In this document: one piece after another, positions 1 to 6,636 of the stretch
Numbering within the stretch: the first letter of the stretch is position 1
Layout of the letters: the number at the start of each line of letters is the position of its first letter
Origin: Oscillospiraceae bacterium
GTDB lineage: Bacteria > Bacillota > Clostridia > Oscillospirales > Ruminococcaceae
Length of the DNA stretch: 7,718 nucleotides
NCBI GenBank assembly: GCA_003453215.1
Contig: DMMB01000084.1
Coordinates: 1-7,718 of the forward strand
Direction: 5' to 3'
Translations under genes and position numbers: made by a program
The notes under the pieces: generated by a model
Databases searched by the model: none
Told to the model about the DNA's origin: nothing
Seen by the model: only the letters and a program-made list of their open reading frames with translations

Positions 1-866
1 GGGTGGATGCACGAACGATTGCTGCTATGCTGTTATCCGATGTGGGCCTCAAACCCTACACAGATACAGCATACCACAATGAGGAGCTAAAGTCACTCAC
101 CAGATACCGTTTTGACAAGGTGAAAGAACGTGCCAAGCTGAAAAGTTCTATCGCCCGGCTGGTCTGCATTCTGTTTCCGGAATTGGAAAAACTCGTCCCT
201 TCTCTGCATATTGCTTCTGTCTACGCCTTGCTGGAAGAGTTCCCAGGGGCCAAACAGGTTGCCAACACCCATTTAACGAGGCTGAAAGCATTGCTCGAAA
301 CCGCCTCCAATGGCCACTACAAACGGGATATGGCTCTTGAAATACGAAATGCCGCCAAAAACTCTATTGGCTCTCAGATGCCTGCCAAGTCCCTTGAATT
401 GCAGCACACCATCCGGCTCATCCGTGAACTGGATCGTGAAATTGATGAAATCGAAGAACAAATCCAATCCATTATGGATGAGCTTCATTCTCCTATTACC
501 ACCATCCCAGGGCTGGGGTTCCGCATGGCTGCCATGATCCTGGCAGAAGTCGGCGACTTCACCCGGTTTGACTCCCCAGACAAGCTGTTGGCCTATGCCG
601 GGATGTCCCCCTCCACTTACCAGTCCGGACAGCTCAAGAACTGCTACCCGCACATGGAAAAGCGTGGCTCCCGATACTTACGCTACGTACTTTACAACGC
701 AGCCAAGTATGTCTGTCACTGGGACCCGGCTTTTGCTGATTATCTCGCCAAGAAGCGGGCGGAGGGAAAACACTACAATATTGCCATCTCTCACGCGGCC
801 AAAAAGTTGGTTCGTCTGATATTTGCCATGGAGAAATCCAGGCAGCCATATTGCTCAGCGGCTTAA
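1..866 (+). CDS. IS110-family transposase, 5'-truncated by window edge
   Basis: This is the C-terminal 287 codons of a DEDD/serine transposase of the IS110 family, which moves its element by RNA-guided recombination. The visible part opens with VDARTIA, the end of the RuvC-like DEDD domain, so residue 2 (Asp) is probably the last acidic catalytic residue. A helical linker rich in charged residues follows (about 30-160). Then comes the Transposase_20 domain, with TIPGLG (167-172), AEVGDFTRF (181-189), LLAYAGMSP (195-203) and YQSG, whose Ser208 is the expected catalytic serine. KRGSRYLR (220-227) and the C-terminal AAKKL helix complete the domain. Full-length relatives are about 400 residues, so roughly 100 N-terminal residues lie left of the window. 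The GTG at base 3 is therefore an internal codon, not a start. No frameshift is seen, so the truncation is probably only the window edge. Confidence 0.93.
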   Translation, partial: VDARTIAAMLLSDVGLKPYTDTAYHNEELKSLTRYRFDKVKERAKLKSSIARLVCILFPELEKLVPSLHIASVYALLEEFPGAKQVANTHLTRLKALLETASNGHYKRDMALEIRNAAKNSIGSQMPAKSLELQHTIRLIRELDREIDEIEEQIQSIMDELHSPITTIPGLGFRMAAMILAEVGDFTRFDSPDKLLAYAGMSPSTYQSGQLKNCYPHMEKRGSRYLRYVLYNAAKYVCHWDPAFADYLAKKRAEGKHYNIAISHAAKKLVRLIFAMEKSRQPYCSAA

Positions 867-886
867 GTGCAGCTACTTGAATAGCC

Positions 887-912
887 AGCAGGGGTCTGAC
901 AAGACCTCAGCT
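887..912 (+). other. Hairpin in IS110 3' non-coding tail
   Basis: Arms AGCAGGGGTCT (887-897) and AGACCTCAGCT (902-912) pair around a GACA loop, giving 10 pairs (one G-U) and one A-A mismatch. It starts 20 bases after the transposase stop codon. A TTTTTT run follows at 923-928, but it is 10 bases from the stem, so this is a poor intrinsic terminator. It could be part of the element's end structure. In the IS1111 subgroup the guide (bridge) RNA lies on this side of the transposase, whereas in the IS110 subgroup it lies upstream; I cannot tell which applies here. Confidence 0.45.
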
Positions 913-1096
913 TTGCTATACCTTTTTTGAGCCATCTCTTTTTCACCACCACCATTCATTTTCGGGGTTGACTTTTAATAGTTAATCTTTCGGTATTCTG
1001 CCTTTAATATAGCACACTTTGCCGATGAAGAAAAGGGGACAACCCCAAAGCGTTGGGCAGACCATGCAAATTTTACATATTACGTGCCGGTTATGA

Positions 1097-1130
1097 AAAA
1101 AGAGCCACCCGATACGGCGTGACTCTTTTT
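1097..1130 (-). terminator. Rho-independent terminator of the GNAT gene
   Basis: Read on the - strand, AAAAAGAGTCAC (1130-1119) pairs with GTGGCTCTTTTT (1108-1097). That is 12 pairs with one U-G wobble, plus an inner CCG/CGG extension across a TAT loop. The stem ends in a U-run and begins 4 bases after the GNAT stop codon (1135-1137). On the + strand the wobble becomes a C-A mismatch, so the structure favours - strand transcription. It could still stop some + strand read-through from the IS element. Confidence 0.88.
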
Positions 1131-1134
1131 GTTT

Positions 1135-1623
1135 TTACAATTCTTTGTAGTAGGGGCAAATATCCTCGTAGTGTCCGTCTTTCATACGAAACCCCTTGGG
1201 AATGGTGCCCAGCTGGGTAAAGCCCAGCCGCTCGTAGAGATGCCGGGCGTGCCGATTGGTGGCCACAACGGCATTGAACTGCAGTACCCCAAAGCCATGC
1301 TTTTTGCCCTCCTTCAGGCAGTCCAGCACCAGCTTTTCTCCAATATGCAGCCCGCGGGCCTCTTTGCTTACCGCATAGCTTGCATTGCAGATGTGCCCGC
1401 AGCGGCCCACATTGTTGGGGTGCAGGATGTAAAGCCCCAGAACCTTTCCGGTTTCATCTTCCGCCACACCGCAGTAGCTCTGCCCGGCAAAAAACTCTCT
1501 GCCGCTTTCCTCGGTCAGCAGTTCCTCCTGCGGGAAGGCAATTCCATCCTCCACTACCTCGTTCCAGATGGCAACCATCGCCGGCAGGTCGCAGCTTTCA
1601 TATCCTCGTATTGTAATCTGCAT
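1135..1623 (-). CDS. GNAT-family N-acetyltransferase
   Basis: A 162-residue cytoplasmic protein with the size and fold pattern of a single-domain GNAT enzyme, which transfers an acetyl group from acetyl-CoA to an amine. The acetyl-CoA pyrophosphate loop (motif A) is R90-G91-L92-H93-I94-G95, preceded by the beta-4 strand ASYAVSKEA (81-89). The C-terminal NRHARHLYERLGF (123-135) is the usual motif B helix. Residues 68-81, HPNNVGRCGHICNA, are a distinctive block that I associate with a Bacillota GNAT subgroup of unknown substrate. The ATG at 1623 is supported by AAAAGGAGAT (1640-1631), 7-8 bases upstream. No clear promoter is seen in the 150 bases behind it, so it may depend on transcription from htpG through the cloverleaf element, or on a weak local promoter. 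The substrate cannot be inferred. Confidence 0.9.
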   Translation of the reverse strand: MQITIRGYESCDLPAMVAIWNEVVEDGIAFPQEELLTEESGREFFAGQSYCGVAEDETGKVLGLYILHPNNVGRCGHICNASYAVSKEARGLHIGEKLVLDCLKEGKKHGFGVLQFNAVVATNRHARHLYERLGFTQLGTIPKGFRMKDGHYEDICPYYKEL

Positions 1624-1674
1624 GGGTCAAATCTCCTTTTGTCACTCTTTCGGCTTCCTGCAGGCCGCAGAATA

Positions 1675-1753
1675 CGGCCCCGCAGGGCGGCGCTTCGCGC
1701 CGTAACGGCCTTTCGGCCGTTCCCGCGGCTTCGCCGCGGCCCCTGCGGGGCCG
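1675..1753 (-). repeat. GC-rich cloverleaf palindrome between htpG and GNAT
   Basis: A perfect 13-bp outer stem (1675-1687 with 1741-1753; arm CGGCCCCGCAGGG) encloses three back-to-back hairpins: 6 bp (1688-1693/1697-1702), 7 bp (1704-1710/1715-1721) and 7 bp (1723-1729/1733-1739). Only T1703, C1722 and C1740 are unpaired at the junction. There is no mismatch in any of the 33 pairs. On the - strand the loops are GAA, GAAA and GAA. The two triloops give GCGAAGC, a known exceptionally stable mini-hairpin, and the third is a GNRA tetraloop. It begins 22 bases after the htpG stop codon and has no U-run, so it is not a standard terminator. It may be a repetitive intergenic palindrome, an mRNA 3'-end stabiliser, or a transcription barrier. 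It is not a tRNA. The strand is given as - because the loops and neighbouring genes favour it. Confidence 0.85.
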
Positions 1754-1775
1754 AACCGCATTTCCCGGCAGCTTC

Positions 1776-3683
1776 TTACTGCTCCATCAGCCCGGTAATC
1801 AGCCGGCACAGCTCGGCCGGCTCCTCAATCGGCACACCACCGATGAGGCAACCTTCGGCATACAGCAGCTTGGCATAGTCCGCCAGCTTTTCCTTATCGG
1901 TTACCGCATACTCTTTCAGCTTGGCCGTTACCGGGTGGTCGGGGTTCAGCTCCAGTACCACATCCGCCTTAAAGCGGTTCTCCCGCCCCGGCATGGCGTT
2001 CAGGGTTTGCTCCATCTCCATCGAAAGCCCGCCCTCGGTGGAAAGACATACCGGGTGGGATTTCAGTTTATCGGTAAAGCGTACCGCGTGCACCTTTTCG
2101 CCCAGCGCCTCTTTCATCGCCGCAAAGAGATCTGCCGCCGCCTCGTTTTCCTCAGCCAGCGCCTTTTTCTGCTCCTCGGTGGAAAGATCAATCTCATCGG
2201 TGCGGATGTTGAGGAATTTCTTGCCGTCATACTCCCGCAGCGTCTTGATGGCGAATTCATCCACTTGTCCGGTCATATACAGCATCTCGTAGCCGGCTTC
2301 TTTAATCTGGTCGGCCTGCGGCAGCGCATCGATTGCTTCCACCGTACGGCCGCAGCCATAGTAGATGGCCTCCTGGCCCTCTTTCATACGGCTCACATAT
2401 TCTTTCAGGGTCGTCAGCTTCTTTTCGGTGGAAGAATAGAACAACTGCAAATCCTGCAGGGTATCCTTGTGCATTCCGTAATCCATGCACAGGCCATAGG
2501 TCAGCTGGGTGCCAAATTCTTTCCACAGGGCCTCGTATTTTTCACGGTCGTTTTCCAGCAGCTTTTCCAGTTCGCCTTTGATGCGCCGCTCCAGTGCCCG
2601 TTCTATGAGCTGCAGCTGGCGGTCATGCTGCAGCATTTCGCGGCTGATGTTGAGCGAAAGATCCTCGCTATCCACCAGGCCCCGCACAAAGCTGAAATAG
2701 TCCGGCAGCAGGTCGGCGCACTTTTCCATAATGAGTACGCCGCGGGAATAAAGCTGAAGTCCTTTCTCGTAGCTGGTGGAGTAGTAGTTCATCGGGGCAT
2801 GGGCCGGGATAAACAGCAGGGCGTTAAAGGTTGCATTGCCCTCTGTCCGGGTGTGGATCACCACTGCCGGGTCTTCATAGTCATAGAATTTGTTCTTATA
2901 GAAATCGTTGTACTCTTCCGGCTTTACTTCGCTCTTTTGCTTGCGCCACAGCGGGATCATGCTGTTCAGAGTGGTTTCTTCCCACACCGTTTCATATTCC
3001 GGCTTTTCGGGGGCTTCCTCGCCCTCCGGTACGGCCTTGGGGCGGTACTGCGGCATCGAAAGGGTGATGGGATAGCGGATATAGTCGGAATACTTCTTCA
3101 CCAGCTCGGAAAGACGGTATTCCTCCAGGAAATCGCTGTATTTCTCATCCTCGGTGTCGTCTTTCAGGTGCAGGGTGATGCGGGTGCCTTTCCAGTCCAT
3201 TTCGCAGGGCTCTATGGTATATCCTTCGGCGCCGCTGGATTCCCACCGGCTGCCGGCTTCTTCATCCCAGGCGCGGCTTTCCACCGTTACGTGGTCTGCC
3301 ACCATAAAGGCAGAATAGAACCCTACGCCGAACTGCCCGATGACTTCCACATCCTCGCCGGTTTCGTTTTCCCGCTTAAAGTCCAGACTGCCGCTTTTGG
3401 CAATGGTGCCCAGGTTTTTTTCCAGTTCCTCGGCGGTCATGCCACAGCCGTTATCGGTAATGGTCAGCAGCCGGTTTTCCTTATCCACTGCCAGCGCTAT
3501 TTTATAGTCGCTGCGGGCCAGGGTTACGCTGTCATCGGTCAATGAGCGGAAATACAGCTTATCAATGGCATCGCTGGCATTGCTGATGAGCTCCCGCAGG
3601 AAGATCTCCTTGTGGGTATAAATGGAATTAATCATCATATCCAGCAGCTTTTTGCTTTCGGCTTTGTACTGCTTTGTTCTCAT
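1776..3683 (-). CDS. htpG: HtpG, bacterial Hsp90 molecular chaperone
   Basis: A 635-residue dimeric ATP-dependent chaperone of the cytoplasm, close to the 624 residues of the E. coli protein. The N-terminal GHKL ATPase domain shows ELISNASDAIDKL (31-43, with catalytic Glu31 and Mg-binding Asn35), DNGCGM (77-82), GTIAKSG (92-98) and the ATP lid GQFGVGFYS (116-124). The middle domain carries YSRGVLIME (312-320) and NISREMLQ (345-352), with Arg348 as the likely gamma-phosphate contact. The C-terminal dimerisation domain runs to the end. The ATG at 3683 is supported by AAAGGAGT (3700-3693), with the rather long spacing of about 10 bases. It lies 107 bases downstream of clpB on the same strand. 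I found no own sigma-A promoter, CIRCE or CtsR box in that gap, so read-through from clpB is plausible but unproven. Confidence 0.97.
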   Translation of the reverse strand: MRTKQYKAESKKLLDMMINSIYTHKEIFLRELISNASDAIDKLYFRSLTDDSVTLARSDYKIALAVDKENRLLTITDNGCGMTAEELEKNLGTIAKSGSLDFKRENETGEDVEVIGQFGVGFYSAFMVADHVTVESRAWDEEAGSRWESSGAEGYTIEPCEMDWKGTRITLHLKDDTEDEKYSDFLEEYRLSELVKKYSDYIRYPITLSMPQYRPKAVPEGEEAPEKPEYETVWEETTLNSMIPLWRKQKSEVKPEEYNDFYKNKFYDYEDPAVVIHTRTEGNATFNALLFIPAHAPMNYYSTSYEKGLQLYSRGVLIMEKCADLLPDYFSFVRGLVDSEDLSLNISREMLQHDRQLQLIERALERRIKGELEKLLENDREKYEALWKEFGTQLTYGLCMDYGMHKDTLQDLQLFYSSTEKKLTTLKEYVSRMKEGQEAIYYGCGRTVEAIDALPQADQIKEAGYEMLYMTGQVDEFAIKTLREYDGKKFLNIRTDEIDLSTEEQKKALAEENEAAADLFAAMKEALGEKVHAVRFTDKLKSHPVCLSTEGGLSMEMEQTLNAMPGRENRFKADVVLELNPDHPVTAKLKEYAVTDKEKLADYAKLLYAEGCLIGGVPIEEPAELCRLITGLMEQ

Positions 3684-3728
3684 GGTTTTCCTACTCCTTT
3701 GTTTTGAGATACCTGACTTTTATGGGGT

Positions 3729-3775
3729 ACACCGCCCCGCGGCTCGGGTTTCGGCGCCGGCCGCGGGGACAGTGT
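3729..3775 (-). repeat. GC-rich palindrome between clpB and htpG
   Basis: CCCCGCGGC (3735-3743) pairs perfectly with GCCGCGGGG (3760-3768). The stem continues inward by CGG/CCG (3745-3747/3757-3759) past a bulged T. It extends outward by ACAC/GTGT (3729-3732/3772-3775) across a small internal loop. On the - strand no U-run follows, so a normal intrinsic terminator is unlikely. It could partly uncouple clpB from htpG or protect the clpB mRNA 3' end. Its base composition and CGCGGC core recall the cloverleaf at 1675-1753, but similarity is limited to that. Confidence 0.65.
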
Positions 3776-3790
3776 GTAATGAAACTAAAA

Positions 3791-6388
3791 TTACATAGCT
3801 ACCAGCTTTTCGCCGTCGTAATCCACCGTAATGGCGGTTTCGGGGGCGGGGTCTTCGGCAATGATCCACCGGGCCAGCAGCGTCTCCACTTCGGTCTGCA
3901 GTAGCCGCTTCAGCGGTCTTGCGCCGTAAATGGGGTCGTAGCCTTTGGCAATCAGATAATCCTTGGCGGCGTCGGTCAGGGAGACCGTCAGCTGCCGCTG
4001 GGCCATCCGCTTTTGCAGGTCGGCCACCAGCAGATCCACAATGCCGCGAATGTTCTCTTTGGTCAGCGGTTTGTAGAAAACAATCTCATCCAGCCGGTTC
4101 AGGAACTCCGGACGGAAGCTGCGGCGCAGCAGCTGGGTCACGCCGTCGCGGGCTTCTTCGCTGATCTCGCCGTTCTCTCCAATGCCCTCCAGAATGAGGT
4201 CGGAACCCAGGTTGGAGGTCAGGATGATGATGGTGTTCTTAAAGTCCACAGTGCGGCCCTGACTGTCGGTGATCCGGCCATCATCCAGCACCTGCAGCAG
4301 TACGTTAAAGACATCGGGGTGTGCTTTTTCTACTTCATCAAACAGCACCACAGAGTAGGGCCGACGGCGAACCGCTTCGGTCAGCTGGCCGCCCTCTTCA
4401 TAGCCCACATATCCGGGAGGCGCGCCGATGAGGCGGCTGACCGAGTATTTTTCCATATACTCGCTCATATCAATCCGGACAATGTTGTGCTCATCGTCAA
4501 ACAGGGCTTCGGCCAGCGCTTTGGCCAGTTCGGTCTTGCCTACGCCGGTGGGACCCAGGAACAGGAACGAACCGATGGGACGCTTGGGATCTCGGATCCC
4601 GGCCCGGCTGCGCAGAATGGCATCGGAAACCTTGGTCACAGCTTCGTCCTGGCCGATGACCCGACGATGCAGAATATCCTCCAGATGCAGGAGCTTCTCC
4701 CGTTCGCCCTCCATCAGCTTAGCTACCGGGATACCGGTCCAGCGGGCCACAATGCGGGAAATTTCCTCTTCGGTCACTTTATCCCGCAGCAGGGTGTCCT
4801 CTTTTTCTTCGGCCTCGCCTGCCTTTTCGGCCTCCTCCAGCTCCTTTTGCAGCTGGGGCAGTTTACCGTATTTCAGTTCGGCCGCTTTGTTTAGGTCGTA
4901 GCGGTTCTGCGCCATTTCGATTTCGGCATTGATTTTTTCAATCTCCTGCCGCAGGTTCTGCACCTTGCCGATGGATTGCTTTTCATTCTCCCAGCGGGCC
5001 TTCATGCCGTTAAAATGCTCCCGCAGTTCGGCCAGTTCTTTCTGTACCTCCGCCAGATGAGCCTGGGTCAGCTTGTCGGTTTCCTTCTTCATGGCCGCTT
5101 CCTCTATTTCCAGCTGCATGATGCGGTGCCGTAGCTCATCCATTTCGGTGGGCATGGAGTTCATCTCAGTCTTGATGAGAGCACAGGCTTCATCCACCAG
5201 GTCAATGGCCTTATCCGGCAGAAAACGGTCGGTGATGTAGCGGTTGGAAAGGGTAGCGGCGGCAATGAGGGCGGCGTCCTGAATTTTCACACCATGATAG
5301 ACTTCATACCGCTCTTTCAAACCACGCAGGATGGCAATGGTATCCTCCACAGTGGGTTCGGCTACCATAACGGGCTGGAAACGACGTTCCAGGGCGGCAT
5401 CCTTTTCAATGTATTTTTGGTACTCGTTCAGGGTGGTAGCACCAATGCAGTGCAGTTCGCCGCGGGCCAGCATGGGTTTCAGCAGGTTGCCGGCATCCAT
5501 AGCGCCGTCGGTCTTACCGGCGCCAACAATGGTATGCAGCTCATCGATGAAGAGGATAATCTTGCCCTCGGACTTCTTGACCTCGTTGAGGACGCTCTTC
5601 AAGCGTTCCTCAAACTCGCCGCGGTATTTGGCACCTGCGACCAGCGCACCCATGTCCAGACTGAACACGGTATGATCCTTCAGGTTTTCGGGCACATCTC
5701 CGCTTTCGATCCGCTGCGCCAGCCCCTCGGCGATGGCGGTCTTACCGACACCGGCCTCACCGATCAGCACGGGGTTGTTCTTGCGTTTGCGGGACAGGAT
5801 ACGGATGACATTGCGAATTTCCGTATCGCGTCCAATCACAGGGTCAAGTTTATGCGCCTTTGCCATTTCGACAAGGTCCTGACCGTACTTTTTCAGGGCA
5901 TTGTAGGTGTCCTCCGGGTTATCACTCGTGACCCTCTGATTGCCACGCACCGTACTCAGCTGCTTCATAAATTTCTCGGTTGTGATGCCGAAAGTCTTGA
6001 AGATTTCACTGGCAGTCTTGCCGGGCCGCTGCAAAATGCCGAGGAATACATGCTCTACGCTGATGTATTCATCCTTCATCTGCTTGGCCTGCTGCTCGGC
6101 GGCGTTGAGGGCGCGGTCCAAATCGTTGGAGATGTAGATCTTCTCCGGGTCACGGCCCGAGCCGGTCACGCGGGGCAGCGCCTCGACCTTCTGCAAGGCC
6201 GTCTGGGCAAAGGCATTGGCGTCAATGCCGAGGGTCTGCAGCAGCTGCGGGATAAGCCCGTCCTGCTGCTGGGCAAGGGCGGCCAGCAGATGCTCCTGCT
6301 CCACCGCGTTGTTGGAATATTCCACCGCGATGCGCTGTGCAGCCTGCAAAGCCTCACGGGTTTTCTGTGTCATTTGTTCGATGTTCAT
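3791..6388 (-). CDS. clpB: ClpB, Hsp100 ATP-dependent disaggregase
   Basis: An 865-residue hexameric AAA+ chaperone that pulls polypeptides out of aggregates together with DnaK. The N-domain has two Clp repeats (1-145). NBD1 has Walker A GEAGVGKT (210-217), pore loop KYRGEFE (254-260), Walker B ILFIDE (278-283) and arginine fingers at 335-336. A long charged coiled-coil M-domain (about 402-530) distinguishes it from ClpA and ClpC. NBD2 has Walker A GPTGVGKT (612-619), pore residues GYVGYEE (659-665), Walker B VLFDE (681-685) and sensor-2 GAR (822-824). No IGL/IGF ClpP-docking loop is seen. The ATG at 6388 is chosen because AAAGGAGGT (6404-6396) lies 8 bases upstream and the protein then starts MNIEQMTQKT, as is usual for the family. 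A TTG-started extension to 6466 has no ribosome binding site. A sigma-A promoter with a CIRCE operator drives it. Confidence 0.97.
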   Translation of the reverse strand: MNIEQMTQKTREALQAAQRIAVEYSNNAVEQEHLLAALAQQQDGLIPQLLQTLGIDANAFAQTALQKVEALPRVTGSGRDPEKIYISNDLDRALNAAEQQAKQMKDEYISVEHVFLGILQRPGKTASEIFKTFGITTEKFMKQLSTVRGNQRVTSDNPEDTYNALKKYGQDLVEMAKAHKLDPVIGRDTEIRNVIRILSRKRKNNPVLIGEAGVGKTAIAEGLAQRIESGDVPENLKDHTVFSLDMGALVAGAKYRGEFEERLKSVLNEVKKSEGKIILFIDELHTIVGAGKTDGAMDAGNLLKPMLARGELHCIGATTLNEYQKYIEKDAALERRFQPVMVAEPTVEDTIAILRGLKERYEVYHGVKIQDAALIAAATLSNRYITDRFLPDKAIDLVDEACALIKTEMNSMPTEMDELRHRIMQLEIEEAAMKKETDKLTQAHLAEVQKELAELREHFNGMKARWENEKQSIGKVQNLRQEIEKINAEIEMAQNRYDLNKAAELKYGKLPQLQKELEEAEKAGEAEEKEDTLLRDKVTEEEISRIVARWTGIPVAKLMEGEREKLLHLEDILHRRVIGQDEAVTKVSDAILRSRAGIRDPKRPIGSFLFLGPTGVGKTELAKALAEALFDDEHNIVRIDMSEYMEKYSVSRLIGAPPGYVGYEEGGQLTEAVRRRPYSVVLFDEVEKAHPDVFNVLLQVLDDGRITDSQGRTVDFKNTIIILTSNLGSDLILEGIGENGEISEEARDGVTQLLRRSFRPEFLNRLDEIVFYKPLTKENIRGIVDLLVADLQKRMAQRQLTVSLTDAAKDYLIAKGYDPIYGARPLKRLLQTEVETLLARWIIAEDPAPETAITVDYDGEKLVAM

Positions 6389-6394
6389 AGTGCG

Positions 6395-6404
6395 TACCTC
6401 CTTT
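6395..6404 (-). promoter_or_regulatory. clpB ribosome binding site (decides start)
   Basis: AAAGGAGGTA on the - strand, with the AGGAGG core 8 bases before the ATG at 6388. It is the strongest Shine-Dalgarno in the window and excludes the upstream in-frame TTG at 6466. Confidence 0.9.
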
Positions 6405-6466
6405 AGTGCAGATAGCGCATTGTTCTGGCAGTCTCGCACGTAAAGTGCTTGGATTTTGCAGTTCAA

Positions 6467-6486
6467 GAATCCGCTTTCGCAAATTC
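6467..6486 (-). other. GNRA-capped hairpin in the clpB leader RNA
   Basis: On the - strand GAATTTGC (6486-6479) pairs with GCGGATTC (6474-6467) around a GAAA tetraloop, with 8 pairs including two U-G wobbles. On the + strand the same positions are two mismatches, so the hairpin exists only in the RNA of the clpB transcript. It sits about 65 bases upstream of the ribosome binding site and does not cover it, so it is more likely a stabilising or leader element than a thermosensor. Confidence 0.5.
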
Positions 6487-6503
6487 CGTGTGTTTGCTTT
6501 TCT

Positions 6504-6530
6504 TTAGCACTCTATCTGTTCGACTGCTAA
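6504..6530 (-). promoter_or_regulatory. CIRCE operator (HrcA site) of clpB
   Basis: TTAGCACTC (6504-6512), a 9-base spacer, and GACTGCTAA (6522-6530). The consensus is TTAGCACTC-N9-GAGTGCTAA, so there is one mismatch in 18 and the spacer is exact. It begins one base downstream of the -10 box and covers the predicted transcription start near 6525, the expected position for repression by HrcA. HrcA itself is not in the window. Confidence 0.93.
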
Positions 6531-6531
6531 T

Positions 6532-6559
6532 ATTGTAGCACATTCACATACCATGTCAA
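6532..6559 (-). promoter_or_regulatory. Sigma-A promoter of clpB
   Basis: On the - strand: TTGACA (6559-6554), a 16-base spacer, TACAAT (6537-6532). TG one base before the -10 gives an extended -10. A start near 6525 implies a leader of about 137 bases. The near-consensus boxes and the adjoining CIRCE support a strong vegetative promoter held down by HrcA. Confidence 0.88.
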
Positions 6560-6574
6560 TAGGAAAATTGCAAA

Positions 6575-6589
6575 CAAATTGTGAATTTG
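6575..6589. repeat. Perfect 15-bp palindrome upstream of the clpB promoter
   Basis: CAAATT-GTG-AATTTG, nested in a second pair TGCAAA (6569-6574) / TTTGCA (6586-6591). It is flanked by copies of AGGAAAA (6561-6567 and 6591-6597). It lies 15 bases upstream of the clpB -35 box and about 75 bases before the divergent operon's -35. It could be a transcription-factor site, but short A/T-rich palindromes also arise by chance. Confidence 0.4.
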
Positions 6590-6636
6590 CAGGAAAAATC
6601 ATTGGTAAAAGTTGGAGAAACAGTCGGAGGGGAGCG

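Larger units (their letters stand above)
1..1000 (+). mobile_element. IS110-family insertion sequence, right part (end approximate)
   Basis: The element is defined by the IS110 transposase and its A/T-rich non-coding tail after the stop at 864-866. IS110 elements usually lack obvious terminal inverted repeats and target duplications, so the right end cannot be fixed by eye. The tail contains a hairpin (887-912), a T-run (923-928) and an A/T-rich stretch around 968-990 that I take as near the end. The placement near 1000 is a guess that could be wrong by 100 bases. From there to the GNAT terminator (about 1000-1095) I see no gene, only a short GGGG-ACAA-CCCC hairpin at 1035-1046. Confidence 0.5.

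Noticed and set aside
968..999. TTGACT...TATTCT as a + strand promoter
   Set aside because: The spacer is 20 bases, the boxes are weak, and no + strand gene follows; it points into the GNAT terminator.
1035..1046. GGGG-ACAA-CCCC hairpin as a terminator
   Set aside because: The stem is only 4 bp and no U-run follows on either strand.
1675..1753. Cloverleaf as a tRNA gene
   Set aside because: The length is right by coincidence, but the outer stem is 13 bp, all loops are 3-4 bases, and there is no anticodon loop, T-loop motif or conserved tRNA bases.
1129..1878. 249-codon + strand open frame across GNAT and the cloverleaf
   Set aside because: It is antisense to GNAT and htpG and crosses the intergenic palindrome, with no plausible domain or ribosome binding site.
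1935..3545. 536-codon open frame antisense to htpG
   Set aside because: It lies wholly inside a clear htpG gene, has no recognisable domain, and such long antisense frames arise from GC-biased codon use.
5294..6406. 370-codon open frame antisense to clpB, plus a 293-codon one at 4013-4894
   Set aside because: Both mirror clpB codon bias, have no ribosome binding site of note and show low-complexity composition.
6389..6466. 26-residue N-terminal extension of ClpB from a TTG
   Set aside because: There is no Shine-Dalgarno before the TTG, the extension is not part of the ClpB N-domain, and the ATG at 6388 has an ideal ribosome binding site.
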